The translations under genes and the position numbers were made by a program. Shown piece by piece: positions 12,879 through 20,817 of a stretch of 64,000 nucleotides of DNA. Source of the stretch: Merdibacter massiliensis. GTDB taxonomy: Bacteria > Bacillota_I > Bacilli_A > Erysipelotrichales > Erysipelotrichaceae. The stretch is from NCBI RefSeq assembly GCF_900155395.1, contig NZ_LT699717.1, forward strand, positions 124,001-188,000, read 5' to 3'. The notes under the pieces were generated by a model. That model was not told the origin of the DNA, searched no databases, and was given only the letters and a program-made list of their open reading frames with translations. The number at the start of each line of letters is the position of its first letter. Position 1 is the first letter of the stretch.

Positions 12879-14798
12879 ATAGGATAGAGGAGTAAATTCT
12901 AGATTTACTGCCCCTTCCATTGAACCAAACGTACGGGCCTCGTATTTGGCTCTACATTTATATCGAAATTACAAACTCTTAAGATAGTAGTTAAGGGGAT
13001 GGACCAGACCTGGTCTGTCCCCTTTCTCTTTGCCTAGAACTATTGGTGACAATATGAAGTTGACTACATCTAATCCACTTCTTCTGTACCACCCTAATCT
13101 TGAATTTGCACATTTATAGATATCTTCTTCGTTAAATCTGCATTTATATTTAATATTCAATGCCTTTAGATTTCTATAGATAGTCATAGGTCTTTTCCAC
13201 TGTTTGATGATAATACATCTTATTTTATGGCGTAACCATTGTCCAAATTTTTCAAGAAATAGCTTTATGCTTCCTATCTTAAAATAGTTAATCCATCCTC
13301 TTACTATTTGATTGACCTTTGTAAATGTAATTGATAGAGGTCTTGAAACAGCTTGTTTTCTTGATAAGACTACTTTTATCTTTTCATATAAACGTTTCTT
13401 TCTATTTTCAATAGGTCTGCATTTCCACCCCTGACTATCCTTATAAAAGGAAAATCCTAGAAACTCTCCTTTCATTGGACGTACAACTTTTGTTTTCGTG
13501 GCACTAACTTTCAAGAATAGTTTCCTTTCTAGCCATGATGTCACTGACTTCATCACTCTATTTGCACTCATTTCGCTCTTCACGAAGATGATGCAATCAT
13601 CTGCATACCTTACAAATCTTAGACCTCTTGATTCTAGTTCCTTATCAAATTTATCTAAATAGATATTTGATAATACAACACTGATAGGTCCGCCTTGTGG
13701 GGTTCCGACTGTTGTACTTTTAATAAGTCCTTCATCTAATACACCGGCTCTTAGATATGCTCGTATAAGATGTAACGTTGTTGCGTCATTGACATGTTCT
13801 CTTAAGATTGAAATTAACTTGTCATGATTTACCGTATCAAAGAACTTCTCAATATCCAAGTCAACTATCCATTCATACCCTTCATTTAAATAATATAGCA
13901 CTTCTTCCATTGCCGTATGTGCACTACGTCTTGGTCGGAATCCAAAACTATGTTCACTGAATATTGGCTCATAGATTTGACCTATTACTTGTGCTATGGC
14001 TTGTTGTATAACTCGGTCTACAACCGTTGGAATGCCTAATGCTCTTCGCTTACCATTAGGCTTTGGTATATAGACTCTTTTGACTGGCATTGGTCGATAC
14101 TGTTTATTCATTATCTTATAGATAATTTCCTCTTGATATTGTTTAAACCACTCTTCAATTTCTTGCACTGTCATTTTGTCTACTCCCGGTGCGCCTTTGT
14201 TCTGTTTGACCTTTTTGATAGCTATCTCCAAGTTCTCCTGACTTAAAATCTTTTCCATTAATTTCATTTGCTGCTCCTCCTCCATTTGTAAATCTATCTG
14301 GAAACATCCCCATTACCTTTACCATCTATGGTTACGCTCCATAGTTCTAGGCTATCCTCATATTCGGACTGTCCAGACATTGCTTATAGTGATTTGCACT
14401 CTATAAACGTTTCAGTCCTTCAGTATTTCTACCTACTATGACTTCATCTGACTTCTTATGATAAACCTTTTTCGACCGAGGGTACTATCACTGATTTTAA
14501 AGTTTACTAGACTTCCTCGTCCACAAGACCTCCCGGGGTAATTCATGAATCCTATTTCTTTCACAACGTCCTGATTTACTGTCTTGGTTTTACGTTTACC
14601 TTTTGGACTTCGATTTGTTGTGCAACCTTATCCACCATTTAGCCTTATATCCGGTTTCTGTTCGTACGCTCGAAAGAATCGCTACCCCACTTCCTTCACC
14701 CATGACATCACTGCCAACGGCTTGTGGTTCACTACACTTGGCGGTAACTACCTGTGGTTGGTTTATTCCCAACTGAATTCATGCCATGCCCGGCACAC
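12879..14798 (-). mobile_element. Group II intron (probably class C)
   Basis: About 1.92 kb. The 5' end on the minus strand reads GTGTGCCGGGCATGGC at 14798, a typical group II start. Near the 3' end is a domain V hairpin (12922-12952) beginning GAGCC (catalytic AGC triad) and closing TTTGGTTC, with a CG bulge. A domain VI-like stem (AGTAAAT/ATTTACT region, 12884-12918) follows and ends CCTAT. The ORF lies between. The 5' splice site is a few bases past a terminator T-run, the usual insertion context of class C introns. The 3' boundary may be off by one or two bases. Confidence 0.85.
12969..14267 (-). CDS. ltrA: Group II intron reverse transcriptase/maturase
   Basis: 432 residues from the ATG at 14267, six bases after GGAGGAG; an upstream in-frame ATG at 14285 has no ribosome site. 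RT motifs appear in order: NKGAPGVDKMTV, IPKPNGKRRALGIPTVVDRVIQQA, GFRPRRSAHTAM, DLDIEKFFDTVNHDKL, GTPQGGPISVVLSNIYLDKFD and the catalytic FVRYADDCIIFV. A maturase (GIIM) region near 290-370 follows (VNQIVRGWINYFKIG). There is no HNH endonuclease domain, consistent with a class C intron. The protein assists splicing and retrohoming. Confidence 0.95.
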   Translation of the reverse strand: MKLMEKILSQENLEIAIKKVKQNKGAPGVDKMTVQEIEEWFKQYQEEIIYKIMNKQYRPMPVKRVYIPKPNGKRRALGIPTVVDRVIQQAIAQVIGQIYEPIFSEHSFGFRPRRSAHTAMEEVLYYLNEGYEWIVDLDIEKFFDTVNHDKLISILREHVNDATTLHLIRAYLRAGVLDEGLIKSTTVGTPQGGPISVVLSNIYLDKFDKELESRGLRFVRYADDCIIFVKSEMSANRVMKSVTSWLERKLFLKVSATKTKVVRPMKGEFLGFSFYKDSQGWKCRPIENRKKRLYEKIKVVLSRKQAVSRPLSITFTKVNQIVRGWINYFKIGSIKLFLEKFGQWLRHKIRCIIIKQWKRPMTIYRNLKALNIKYKCRFNEEDIYKCANSRLGWYRRSGLDVVNFILSPIVLGKEKGDRPGLVHPLNYYLKSL

Positions 14799-14800
14799 AC

Positions 14801-14843
14801 AAAAAGGTCATGAAACAGAAATTCTTGTTTCATGACCTTTTTT
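14801..14843. terminator. Bidirectional terminator adjoining the group II intron
   Basis: GGTCATGAAACA (from 14806) pairs with TGTTTCATGACC (to 14837) in a long stem, with T6 on the plus strand and T5 on the minus strand. On the minus strand it ends the amidohydrolase gene, and the intron begins seven bases after the stem. On the plus strand it would originally have ended the GH1 gene at 12850. Confidence 0.88.
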
Positions 14844-14852
14844 AACAAGCTT

Positions 14853-16178
14853 CTACCAATGACGGAAAGTTCCTCCATCACAAGAGATCCCAGCCAACAT
14901 TGGATTGAAGTTTTGGCGGTTTAGCATCGGAAGATCACTTTTAATCAAGCGACATCCCATTGATATTAAACGAATATTGCGTAAATCGCGAATATTTTGA
15001 TCCGGTTTACCTGAAACAATGATAAAATCACCACTTTTACCCGCTTCCAAAGTACCCGTTATATCCAACACATCACATAGCTCGGCACCATTATAAGTAG
15101 CAGAATGAATAGCTTGTAATGGTGTCATGCCTACATCTTCAACCAGCAATTCGACTTCCCGTATCGTCGCTGTTGTACCATCAACCGGATCACTTGGCAA
15201 TAAATCCGTACCGGTACAAATCTTGACACCGGCTTTTACAGCTTTTCGACAAGAACGAATGTGCTCCTGTGCTGCTGCTTCTTGTTTCTGTAATTGCCAT
15301 GGCGGTGAACCATGCTTGCGCAAATAATCATTACAATGCGATACCGACAAGGTTGGTGTTAAATATGTGCCTTTTTCTGCCATCATTGCGCACGTTTCTT
15401 CCGATAAAGTATAAGCATGTTCTACCCCGTCCATTCCCAGACGTACTGCTTGAGCAATTGCTTTATCATTGGAAAGATGTGCGGTAACTTTCTTAGAATT
15501 TTGGTGTGCCACTTCGATGCATGCTTTGACTTCTGCTTCTGTCATCTGGATATCCATCGTACCTTCATAAGCTTCTGCCAAACCACCAGTATACAATAAT
15601 TTGATCTGGTCAACACCGCGTGCTAATTGACTCCGCAACCCACGAATAAATTCATCTGCACCAGAGCATTGCACGCTGCGCGGTACAGTATGACCATGTC
15701 CTGCATGCGGACAAAGTGCAGAACCACAAGATATGATGCGCGGTCCGCCTAACATGCCTTTATTAATTGCATTACGTACTGCAATCTCTGATACATCGAC
15801 TGTTCCTACACCACGCACAGTTGTCGTTCCGCATAACAATGCTTCACAGGCACGGCGATAAGTGACCATTGCCCGATAACTGTCACCCCATGGATCATCA
15901 TAATGATCTAAATATGGCAAATTCAAATCCAAGTGCACATGTGTGTTGATCAGACCTGGTAAGATTGTATATGTATCATCTCCCAAATCCAGAGTAAAGA
16001 CTTCTCCATCTTGCAGCATCTGCTCATCAAAATTTTCACTGCTGCCACAATATACCAAATGATCCTTAGTAATGTCATCAACATCATTGACAAAAGCGAC
16101 TATTGCATCTTCTACAGCTGCTTTTCCGCTGCCATCCACCAATCGCACATGGCGGATTACCGTATACTCCTTGTTCAT
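14853..16178 (-). CDS. Metal-dependent amidohydrolase (imidazolonepropionase/prolidase-like)
   Basis: 441 residues, GAGGGATATATT before the ATG. Metal-ligand motifs of the amidohydrolase superfamily are in order: NTHVHLDLNLPY (HxH, near 82), IKLLYTGG with a Lys that could be carboxylated, VTAHLSND, GVEHAYTL and GTDLLPSDP (Asp). The C-terminal segment TGTLEAGKSGDFIIVSG is the usual beta-sandwich return. This subgroup includes Xaa-Pro dipeptidases and related imide or amide hydrolases, so the substrate is not fixed. No signal peptide is seen. It stands alone between the tRNA-Arg island and the intron. Confidence 0.88.
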   Translation of the reverse strand: MNKEYTVIRHVRLVDGSGKAAVEDAIVAFVNDVDDITKDHLVYCGSSENFDEQMLQDGEVFTLDLGDDTYTILPGLINTHVHLDLNLPYLDHYDDPWGDSYRAMVTYRRACEALLCGTTTVRGVGTVDVSEIAVRNAINKGMLGGPRIISCGSALCPHAGHGHTVPRSVQCSGADEFIRGLRSQLARGVDQIKLLYTGGLAEAYEGTMDIQMTEAEVKACIEVAHQNSKKVTAHLSNDKAIAQAVRLGMDGVEHAYTLSEETCAMMAEKGTYLTPTLSVSHCNDYLRKHGSPPWQLQKQEAAAQEHIRSCRKAVKAGVKICTGTDLLPSDPVDGTTATIREVELLVEDVGMTPLQAIHSATYNGAELCDVLDITGTLEAGKSGDFIIVSGKPDQNIRDLRNIRLISMGCRLIKSDLPMLNRQNFNPMLAGISCDGGTFRHW

Positions 16179-16376
16179 AATATATCCCTCTTTTCTTTAC
16201 CCTCTCTATACCAAAACCAGACTTATTGGTCAAATAAAAATAAGTTCCCACAAAACAATACATTACCGACACCTTCTATTTAAATCTTTCTCTTAATTAC
16301 TCGGAGTTCCTAATTTTTTTGCTCTTGTTATTCAAAAACTTTTCTAATCTCCAACTTTTACCCAGGAAGAAAAAAC

Positions 16377-16465
16377 CCGAAATAGCCTTTATTCATCGAC
16401 TATTTCGGTATTTTTTCTATGGCGCCCTCTGGGGGGGAATCGAACCCTCAATTAGCCCTTAGGAG
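16377..16465. repeat. Left attachment repeat with truncated tRNA-Arg 3' part
   Basis: This 89-nt stretch repeats 20088-20173 almost exactly: the terminator hairpin (CCGAAATAG/CTATTTCGG) and then the CCA end, acceptor strand, T-arm and variable region of tRNA-Arg(CCT). Identity stops at TTAGGAG, the anticodon loop. The T-arm here has gained two G, and no 5' tRNA half follows, so it is not a functional tRNA. It looks like the attachment site left behind when an element integrated in the tRNA gene. Confidence 0.85.
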
Positions 16466-17210
16466 CGACGGACCTTTCAAAAAAATACCTGTTTTTTTTC
16501 TTTCCTTAAGTTGTTAAAATATGCCCTATTTATCGACTTTTTCACTATATTATAGTGTTATTATTTTACCTGCTGATATCGATTAAAATTAGGTGATTTT
16601 AAGTAGTTTAGTGGCAAAAAAACATCTAAAATTTGTTAGTTTTTATGTCAACAAAATACCATAAAAACTTATTGAAAACTGTCAGAAAATTAAAACCGCC
16701 GCTACACAATGTACTGAACCCCCCCCCCAAAAAAAAAACTTGAACATGGATAAATCGACCACTATTTAAATCATCTTTTAAAGCGGGATAATTAATCGAC
16801 AGCATCAGGACATCCTAGTATCGATCAAGAATGTTTTGTTTTTACGATCTCAAGATCATTAAAAGAAAATGGCGGTATTCTCTATCCATCGACAAATTAC
16901 ATTTCCCTATCGCTTTTGTGAACACTAATTCAATTGCTGTAATCTTGGCAGAGGTCAAAGATACATTAAAGAACTCAGCAAATTCTAGAATTGCTGTTCC
17001 ATAATCATAGCTGAACGATCTTTAAGATTCTTAGTCTCTACACCATGGATCATTTCTTTAAGCTTTTGTTTCCTCACAACATATGGATTTGAGATGTGAT
17101 CCAGTAAAGAATACAGTGTTTTCAGTCTAAACACGAACAGGCACCTCTTCTCTATAAAAGCATTGATTTTCACCGAATACTAACATATAATGTAAGTGAG
17201 AGGTGATAAT
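16466..17210. other. Non-coding left arm of the island
   Basis: 745 nt without a supported gene. It contains the homopolymer C10A10 near 16719-16738. A 62-codon minus-strand frame (16985-17173) and the same-strand sequence after its stop read like a decayed coding region, but I recognise no family. A ribosome site for AbiEi (GAGAGGTGATAAT) lies at the right end. Confidence 0.5.
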
Positions 17211-17807
17211 ATGATAGTTACTTATGAAATATTGAGAAACTCATTAAGTCCATATAAAGCACCAGATATAAAAATAAAAAGAATGAGCGATAATGGTGAA
17301 ATTATCAAACTTACTAAAAATTTATATGTGTCAGAGTTAAATACCCCCGGTTATTTAGTAGCGAATGCCATTTATTCTCCATCTTATTTATCATTTGATT
17401 ATGCATTAGCTTATTATGACATGATACCTGAAACAGTATACACTTATACAAGTGCTACATACAATAAGAAAAAGAAGAAACAGTATACAAATGCATTAGG
17501 CACTTTTACATATCGCGATGTACCGCCAAAAGCTTATCCATACGAACTGAATATTATTCACGAGGGCAATTATTCTTATGTAATTGCAACCCCTGAAAAA
17601 GCTTTGTGTGATAAGTTATATACACTTAAACCAATGAATAATAAAAAGAGTATGTATGATTTATTATTTAATGATTTAAGAATAGAAGAAAATGTCTTTA
17701 AAACTTTAAATTTTGAAACTTTATCTACGTTATGTGATTTATATCATAGTACAAATCTTAAAATATTAAAGAAAGTGATTGGTGATTACTGTGAAAACAA
17801 TTCTTGA
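17211..17807 (+). CDS. abiEi: AbiEi antitoxin / transcriptional repressor
   Basis: 198 residues from the ATG at 17211, after GAGAGGTG. The segment PSYLSFDYALAYYDMIPETV followed by YTYTSAT is the hallmark of AbiEi-type antitoxins, after a short N-terminal winged-helix part. ATPEKALCDKLYTL near 135 is the other conserved block. AbiEi represses its own operon and neutralises AbiEii in a type IV (non-contact) toxin-antitoxin pair. It overlaps the toxin gene by 17 nt, so the two are translationally coupled. Low GC suggests transfer. Confidence 0.92.
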   Translation: MIVTYEILRNSLSPYKAPDIKIKRMSDNGEIIKLTKNLYVSELNTPGYLVANAIYSPSYLSFDYALAYYDMIPETVYTYTSATYNKKKKKQYTNALGTFTYRDVPPKAYPYELNIIHEGNYSYVIATPEKALCDKLYTLKPMNNKKSMYDLLFNDLRIEENVFKTLNFETLSTLCDLYHSTNLKILKKVIGDYCENNS

Positions 17808-18654
17808 ACAAATGATAGAAGAATATCATACTAAAAACAACGAAGATAAAAGAAATGCCATAAAAGAAGTTATGCAAGAAATTGTTTTATGCGGACTTAG
17901 TAAAGCAGGTTTTTTCAAAGATGCAGCATTTTATGGGGGTACAGCTTTAAGAATATTCTATGGTTTAGATCGTTTTTCCGAAGATTTGGATTTTTCGCTA
18001 TTAGCTAAAAATAAGGAATTTGATTTGACACGGTATTTTCCTATTTTAAAAGAAACCATAAAATCATTTGGATTAAATGTTGAAATTGAATTAAAAGCAA
18101 AAACAAAAGATTCTAATATACAATCCGCTTTTTTAAAGGGGGACACAATTGAACATTTTTTATTGTTTTATCCCGATGATTTAGTACAAGGAATTAATAA
18201 AAACGAAAAAGTTAAAATAAAATTTGAAATTGACACTATGCCGGCGGATTTTGCGACATATGAGGTAAAATATAAATTATTACCAATACCGTATAGTGTA
18301 AAACTATATGACGAATCATCTTTATTTTCCGGTAAGATTCACGCCATTATTTGTCGTTCTTGGAAATCGAGAGTAAAAGGCCGCGATTTATATGACTATG
18401 TTTTTTATCTGGCACGAAAAACAAAATTTAATCTGCCTCATTTGAGAGAAAAATTGATTGATTCTAATTTTATCGATTCAAATACTGAAATTTGCTTAGA
18501 GGATGTAAAGAGAATGATCGTTCAGCGTTTTAATGAGATTGATTTTGAAGAAGCAAAAAAAGATATTACCCCGTTCATTAAAAACACTGATTTATTGAAT
18601 ATTTGGTCTAAAGAATTTTTTGTTAGTATAACATCGGAATTAATTAACAAATAA
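17791..18654 (+). CDS. abiEii: AbiEii nucleotidyltransferase toxin
   Basis: 287 residues from the GTG at 17791, five bases after GGTGA; a TTG at 17779 is the alternative start. The nucleotidyltransferase core is FYGGTALRIFYGLDRFSEDLDF: the GG pair (49-50) and Asp65/Asp67 match AbiEii/AbiGii enzymes. KIHAIICRSWKSRVKGRDLYDYVFYL near 190-215 is the second conserved block. Relatives block phage growth by modifying tRNA or other nucleotides when released from the antitoxin. It ends the two-gene unit. Confidence 0.94.
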   Translation: MKTILEQMIEEYHTKNNEDKRNAIKEVMQEIVLCGLSKAGFFKDAAFYGGTALRIFYGLDRFSEDLDFSLLAKNKEFDLTRYFPILKETIKSFGLNVEIELKAKTKDSNIQSAFLKGDTIEHFLLFYPDDLVQGINKNEKVKIKFEIDTMPADFATYEVKYKLLPIPYSVKLYDESSLFSGKIHAIICRSWKSRVKGRDLYDYVFYLARKTKFNLPHLREKLIDSNFIDSNTEICLEDVKRMIVQRFNEIDFEEAKKDITPFIKNTDLLNIWSKEFFVSITSELINK

Positions 18655-19179
18655 ATTATAAAGGCACAAATCAACACTTATATATCCCTAGTCAAGTAGA
18701 AAAAGAAATAATTAAAGATCTCATTGTGACATCATTATCGTCTAAAATCTTCAGTACTTTCTTGTTTACTTTCAACATTAGCCATATCGTGATATGGCTA
18801 CAACCAATCATCGTTAATTGGCTTAGGATACTCATTTGCAGTATTTGTTCAAATCGCACCGGCTTGGAAAACTATTAAGCAGAAAGGTTCTATCTTCATG
18901 GAAATCTCACTTCTACAGATTTCACCGCCAGCTCTGTAGAGAAGTATCATTATCCTTTTATTGGGTCATTGCCGATACAAGTTGTGATCTTATATTTATA
19001 GCAGGAGTTCTCGCTCCATCATTTAATATCTTGGCGTACCTGCTAAGATAGCTCACCAATAAAAGAATGTCTTGATGATCTGGAATATGCACTTTTCAAA
19101 TAACAACTGAAGGTTTTAAAAATTACTCCCTTCACTTGTATGGACAGAGAAGCAAAAACGTAAGGTGTTTTTGAAAAAA
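18655..19179. other. Intergenic region inside the island
   Basis: 525 nt after AbiEii. A 71-codon plus-strand frame at 18836 lacks a ribosome site and similarity, and I do not call it. There is no other repeat or signal besides the terminator that follows. Confidence 0.5.
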
Positions 19180-19224
19180 TACTCAAGATCCTCGTTTTAC
19201 ATCGAAGAAACTTGAGTACTTTTT
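19180..19224. terminator. Bidirectional terminator in the island
   Basis: TACTCAAG (19180-19187) pairs with CTTGAGTA (19211-19218), with an inner TCG/CGA pairing. T5 follows on the plus strand and T6 on the minus strand. It separates the AbiE unit from the two small genes on the other strand. Confidence 0.75.
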
Positions 19225-19241
19225 ACTGTAAACTATTAAAG

Positions 19242-19355
19242 TTATTGTAATTCTTCACTCTTTGATGCTTCATAAAGATCAATGACCATTAAAGCATCAT
19301 AAAGTGTTAAACCTGCAATTCTCAAATAAACATATAGTTTTAATATCGAGACCAT
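19242..19355 (-). CDS. Small unknown peptide, 37 residues
   Basis: The ATG at 19355 follows a near-perfect ribosome site, GAGGAGGTAATAAAG. This argues for this short form rather than the 61-codon frame. The peptide begins MVSILKLYVYLRIAGLTLYD and ends in an acidic stretch, DLYEASKSEELQ. It is amphipathic rather than clearly membrane-spanning. No family is recognised. It lies 56 nt after the gene at 19412 on the same strand and is probably co-transcribed. Confidence 0.55.
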   Translation of the reverse strand: MVSILKLYVYLRIAGLTLYDALMVIDLYEASKSEELQ

Positions 19356-19411
19356 CTTTATTACCTCCTCTATATGTTTATTTACTTTAAACTCCCCTTT
19401 TCCCAAAAGAT

Positions 19412-19786
19412 TTATTGTATGAGCCAATCATTTTTGTATATATCATTTGACACATGAAAAAATTTTCTCGGTATAACACCATTTTGTTGATAATCGTGGA
19501 TAATGCACCCTGCAATAATGATTCCAAATAAATCTACACGTCCATCCAAATTAAAAGGATTTTCACAAGGTCTAATTAATCTTATTTCATAATCAAGATT
19601 CTTTTGTATAACAAAGCCTTTATAGTCTTTAATTTCACAAGGAAGTTTTTTAAACACTGGAGGATCAATAGAAAATATTCCCGATCGTTTTCTAGAAAAC
19701 CTTATACTATCTATCTCATAGTAGTAGCTGATACTATTCATATCAGCCTCGTTTTTTATAGCTGCCATAATATTATACATGCTCAT
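19412..19786 (-). CDS. Hypothetical island protein, about 124 residues
   Basis: I chose the ATG at 19786, which follows GGGGTGG by five bases; a GTG nine bases earlier is also in frame. It is a soluble, mixed alpha/beta-looking protein (SISYYYEIDSIRFSRKRSG; DLFGIIIAGCIIHDY). No motif is recognised. Similar small cytosolic proteins are common on conjugative or integrative elements. It shares its strand with the 37-residue peptide and the tRNA-Arg gene. Confidence 0.55.
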   Translation of the reverse strand: MSMYNIMAAIKNEADMNSISYYYEIDSIRFSRKRSGIFSIDPPVFKKLPCEIKDYKGFVIQKNLDYEIRLIRPCENPFNLDGRVDLFGIIIAGCIIHDYQQNGVIPRKFFHVSNDIYKNDWLIQ

Positions 19787-19913
19787 AATTTCCACCCCAG
19801 GAATATTATAAATACTAATAACAGATTTTAGTAGTATGCGATCTCATGTCCCTATAATACCCTGCTGTCATTTAATTAATCGGTGTTTTTTTTTGGAAAG
19901 ATTGGGTGACAAA

Positions 19914-20044
19914 AATTGATGTCTTATTTTTTGGTTGGGTGGCAAAACACTAAAAATGCTGCCACCCACCCTCAAAATAACTAACACCTTGAAGTTCTTA
20001 GTTATTTTGCCACTTTTTTTGCCTCTTGCCACCCGTTGCCACCC
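19914..20044. repeat. GCCACCC repeat cluster beside the right attachment site
   Basis: GGGTGGCA (19937-19944) and TGCCACCC (19960-19967) are perfectly inverted. TTGCCACCC recurs directly at 20026 and 20036 with 10-bp spacing, and TTGCCAC at 20007. GGGTGAC at 19914 is a degenerate copy. In the middle, AAAATAACTAA and TTAGTTATTTT (19974-19984, 19998-20008) form a perfect 11-bp inverted repeat. Helically phased repeats 45-175 bp from the core suit arm-type recombinase sites or an origin. This is inference. Confidence 0.65.
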
Positions 20045-20081
20045 AAAAATCGCCCTAATTTCCGATTCCTCCCCAAGAAGC

Positions 20082-20119
20082 AAAAAACCGAAATAGCCTT
20101 TATTTATCGACTATTTCGG
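20082..20119 (-). terminator. Terminator of the tRNA-Arg(CCT) gene
   Basis: On the minus strand CCGAAATAG and CTATTTCGG (stem arms 20111-20119 and 20088-20096) are followed by T6, eleven bases after the CCA end of the tRNA. The same hairpin is part of the left repeat at 16377. Confidence 0.85.
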
Positions 20120-20173
20120 TATTTCTCTATGGCGCCCTCTGGGGGAATCGAACCCTCAATTAGCCCTTAGGAG
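20088..20173. repeat. Right attachment repeat (reconstituted tRNA-Arg 3' part)
   Basis: Partner of the repeat at 16377-16465, about 95% identical. It includes the terminator hairpin and 44 nt of the intact tRNA and ends at the anticodon loop. The element therefore appears to supply the 3' part of the functional tRNA, as tyrosine-recombinase islands do. Confidence 0.85.
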
Positions 20174-20204
20174 GGGCTCGTTATATCCATTTAACTAAGA
20201 AGGC
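20130..20204 (-). tRNA. tRNA-Arg (anticodon CCT)
   Basis: 75 nt with encoded CCA. The acceptor arms GCCTTCT and AGAGGGC pair with one G-U, the D-arm is AGTTAAATGGATATAAC-like, and the anticodon loop CTCCTAA gives CCT. The T-arm GAGGGTTCGATTCCCCC is intact. It decodes AGG. It is the integration site of the AbiE island. Confidence 0.95.
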
Positions 20205-20478
20205 AGATATTATGTTATAGGATATCAATATGTTCTCTTTATAAAGTATTGTCAATATTTCATATGATAATCACCTAAGCAATGAAATAAACAATATTTA
20301 ATAAGCAGACGAATAAAATAATTGGCTGATCAATCTGAATGATGGTTTGACAAAATGCTTCACAAAGGACATTCCATTTATCTTAATTATGTCCATTCAA
20401 ACAGATATATTATAGCCAAGGATAAGTGAGAAGTCAAAAAAACTTATAGATAATAAAAAGATAGAAAAGCAACTCATT

Positions 20479-20536
20479 CGTTAGCATATGCTAACGTCAC
20501 TCTATTGACCTGTTTGTAAAGTTGTGCTATGCTAAC
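20479..20536 (+). promoter_or_regulatory. feo promoter with DtxR-like palindrome
   Basis: A perfect 18-bp palindrome, CGTTAGCATATGCTAACG (20479-20496), lies just before TTGACC (20505-20510), 17 nt, and TATGCT (20528-20533). The -10 itself is part of a second half-site, TATGCTAAC. The palindrome resembles the TTAGG-TAG-CTAA type of site used by DtxR/MntR/IdeR metal repressors. Iron-dependent repression is therefore likely. Confidence 0.75.
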
Positions 20537-20580
20537 TACGCACCATAACAATCGATTGTAGAAGAAGAGAGGGGATGAAA

Positions 20581-20799
20581 ATGATGCCACTGATTTTTGC
20601 AAAAATCGGAGAAGAAAGCACGATTCAAAAAGTGAATGGAAACGAAGAAACAAAACGGTTTTTAGAAAATCTAGGATTTTTAACTGGTACAAAAATCATC
20701 GTCTTGTCTATGATCAGCGGAAATATGATCATAAATATTCGAAATACACGTATTGCCATTAACAAGGAGATGGCAAAATGTATTCTAATCAGCGAATGA
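20581..20799 (+). CDS. feoA: FeoA-type ferrous iron transport accessory protein (first)
   Basis: 72 residues from the ATG at 20581, six bases after GAGGGG; other ATGs at 20575 and 20584 are possible. It begins MMPLIFAKIGEESTIQKVNG, the SH3-like FeoA fold with the conserved N-terminal L-x-x-x-x-G-E. LENLGFLTGTKIIVLSM is the characteristic core. FeoA is cytoplasmic and supports FeoB. It is the first gene of the operon behind the palindromic promoter. A second FeoA follows 18 nt later. Confidence 0.9.
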   Translation: MMPLIFAKIGEESTIQKVNGNEETKRFLENLGFLTGTKIIVLSMISGNMIINIRNTRIAINKEMAKCILISE

Positions 20800-20817
20800 C
20801 AGAAAGGAGCTATCGAT

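Larger units (their letters stand above)
16466..20173. mobile_element. Integrated island at tRNA-Arg(CCT), AbiE-bearing, integrase not seen
   Basis: About 3.7 kb between the tRNA repeats. Its genes are visibly more AT-rich than the neighbours. It carries AbiEi and AbiEii, a small unknown ORF, a 125-residue unknown protein and a repeat cluster next to the right attachment site. No integrase or excisionase is recognisable. It could be a degraded element or one mobilised in trans by a resident recombinase. Confidence 0.75.

Noticed and set aside
16420-16465. A second tRNA-Arg gene
   Set aside because: Only the 3' part is present, the T-arm carries two extra G, and no 5' half follows; it is an attachment-site copy.
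16985-17173. 62-codon minus-strand frame in the island
   Set aside because: No ribosome site, no recognised family, and the same-strand sequence continues past its stop as apparent decay.
17779-17807. AbiEii start at the TTG in 17779
   Set aside because: The GTG at 17791 has GGTGA at proper spacing and fits the usual length better; the TTG is only an alternative.
18836-19051. 71-codon plus-strand frame after AbiEii
   Set aside because: No ribosome site, no conserved features, located in AT-rich filler.
19868-20083. 71-codon minus-strand frame over the GCCACCC repeats
   Set aside because: It is read through the repeat cluster and terminator-side sequence; the repeat structure explains the composition better.
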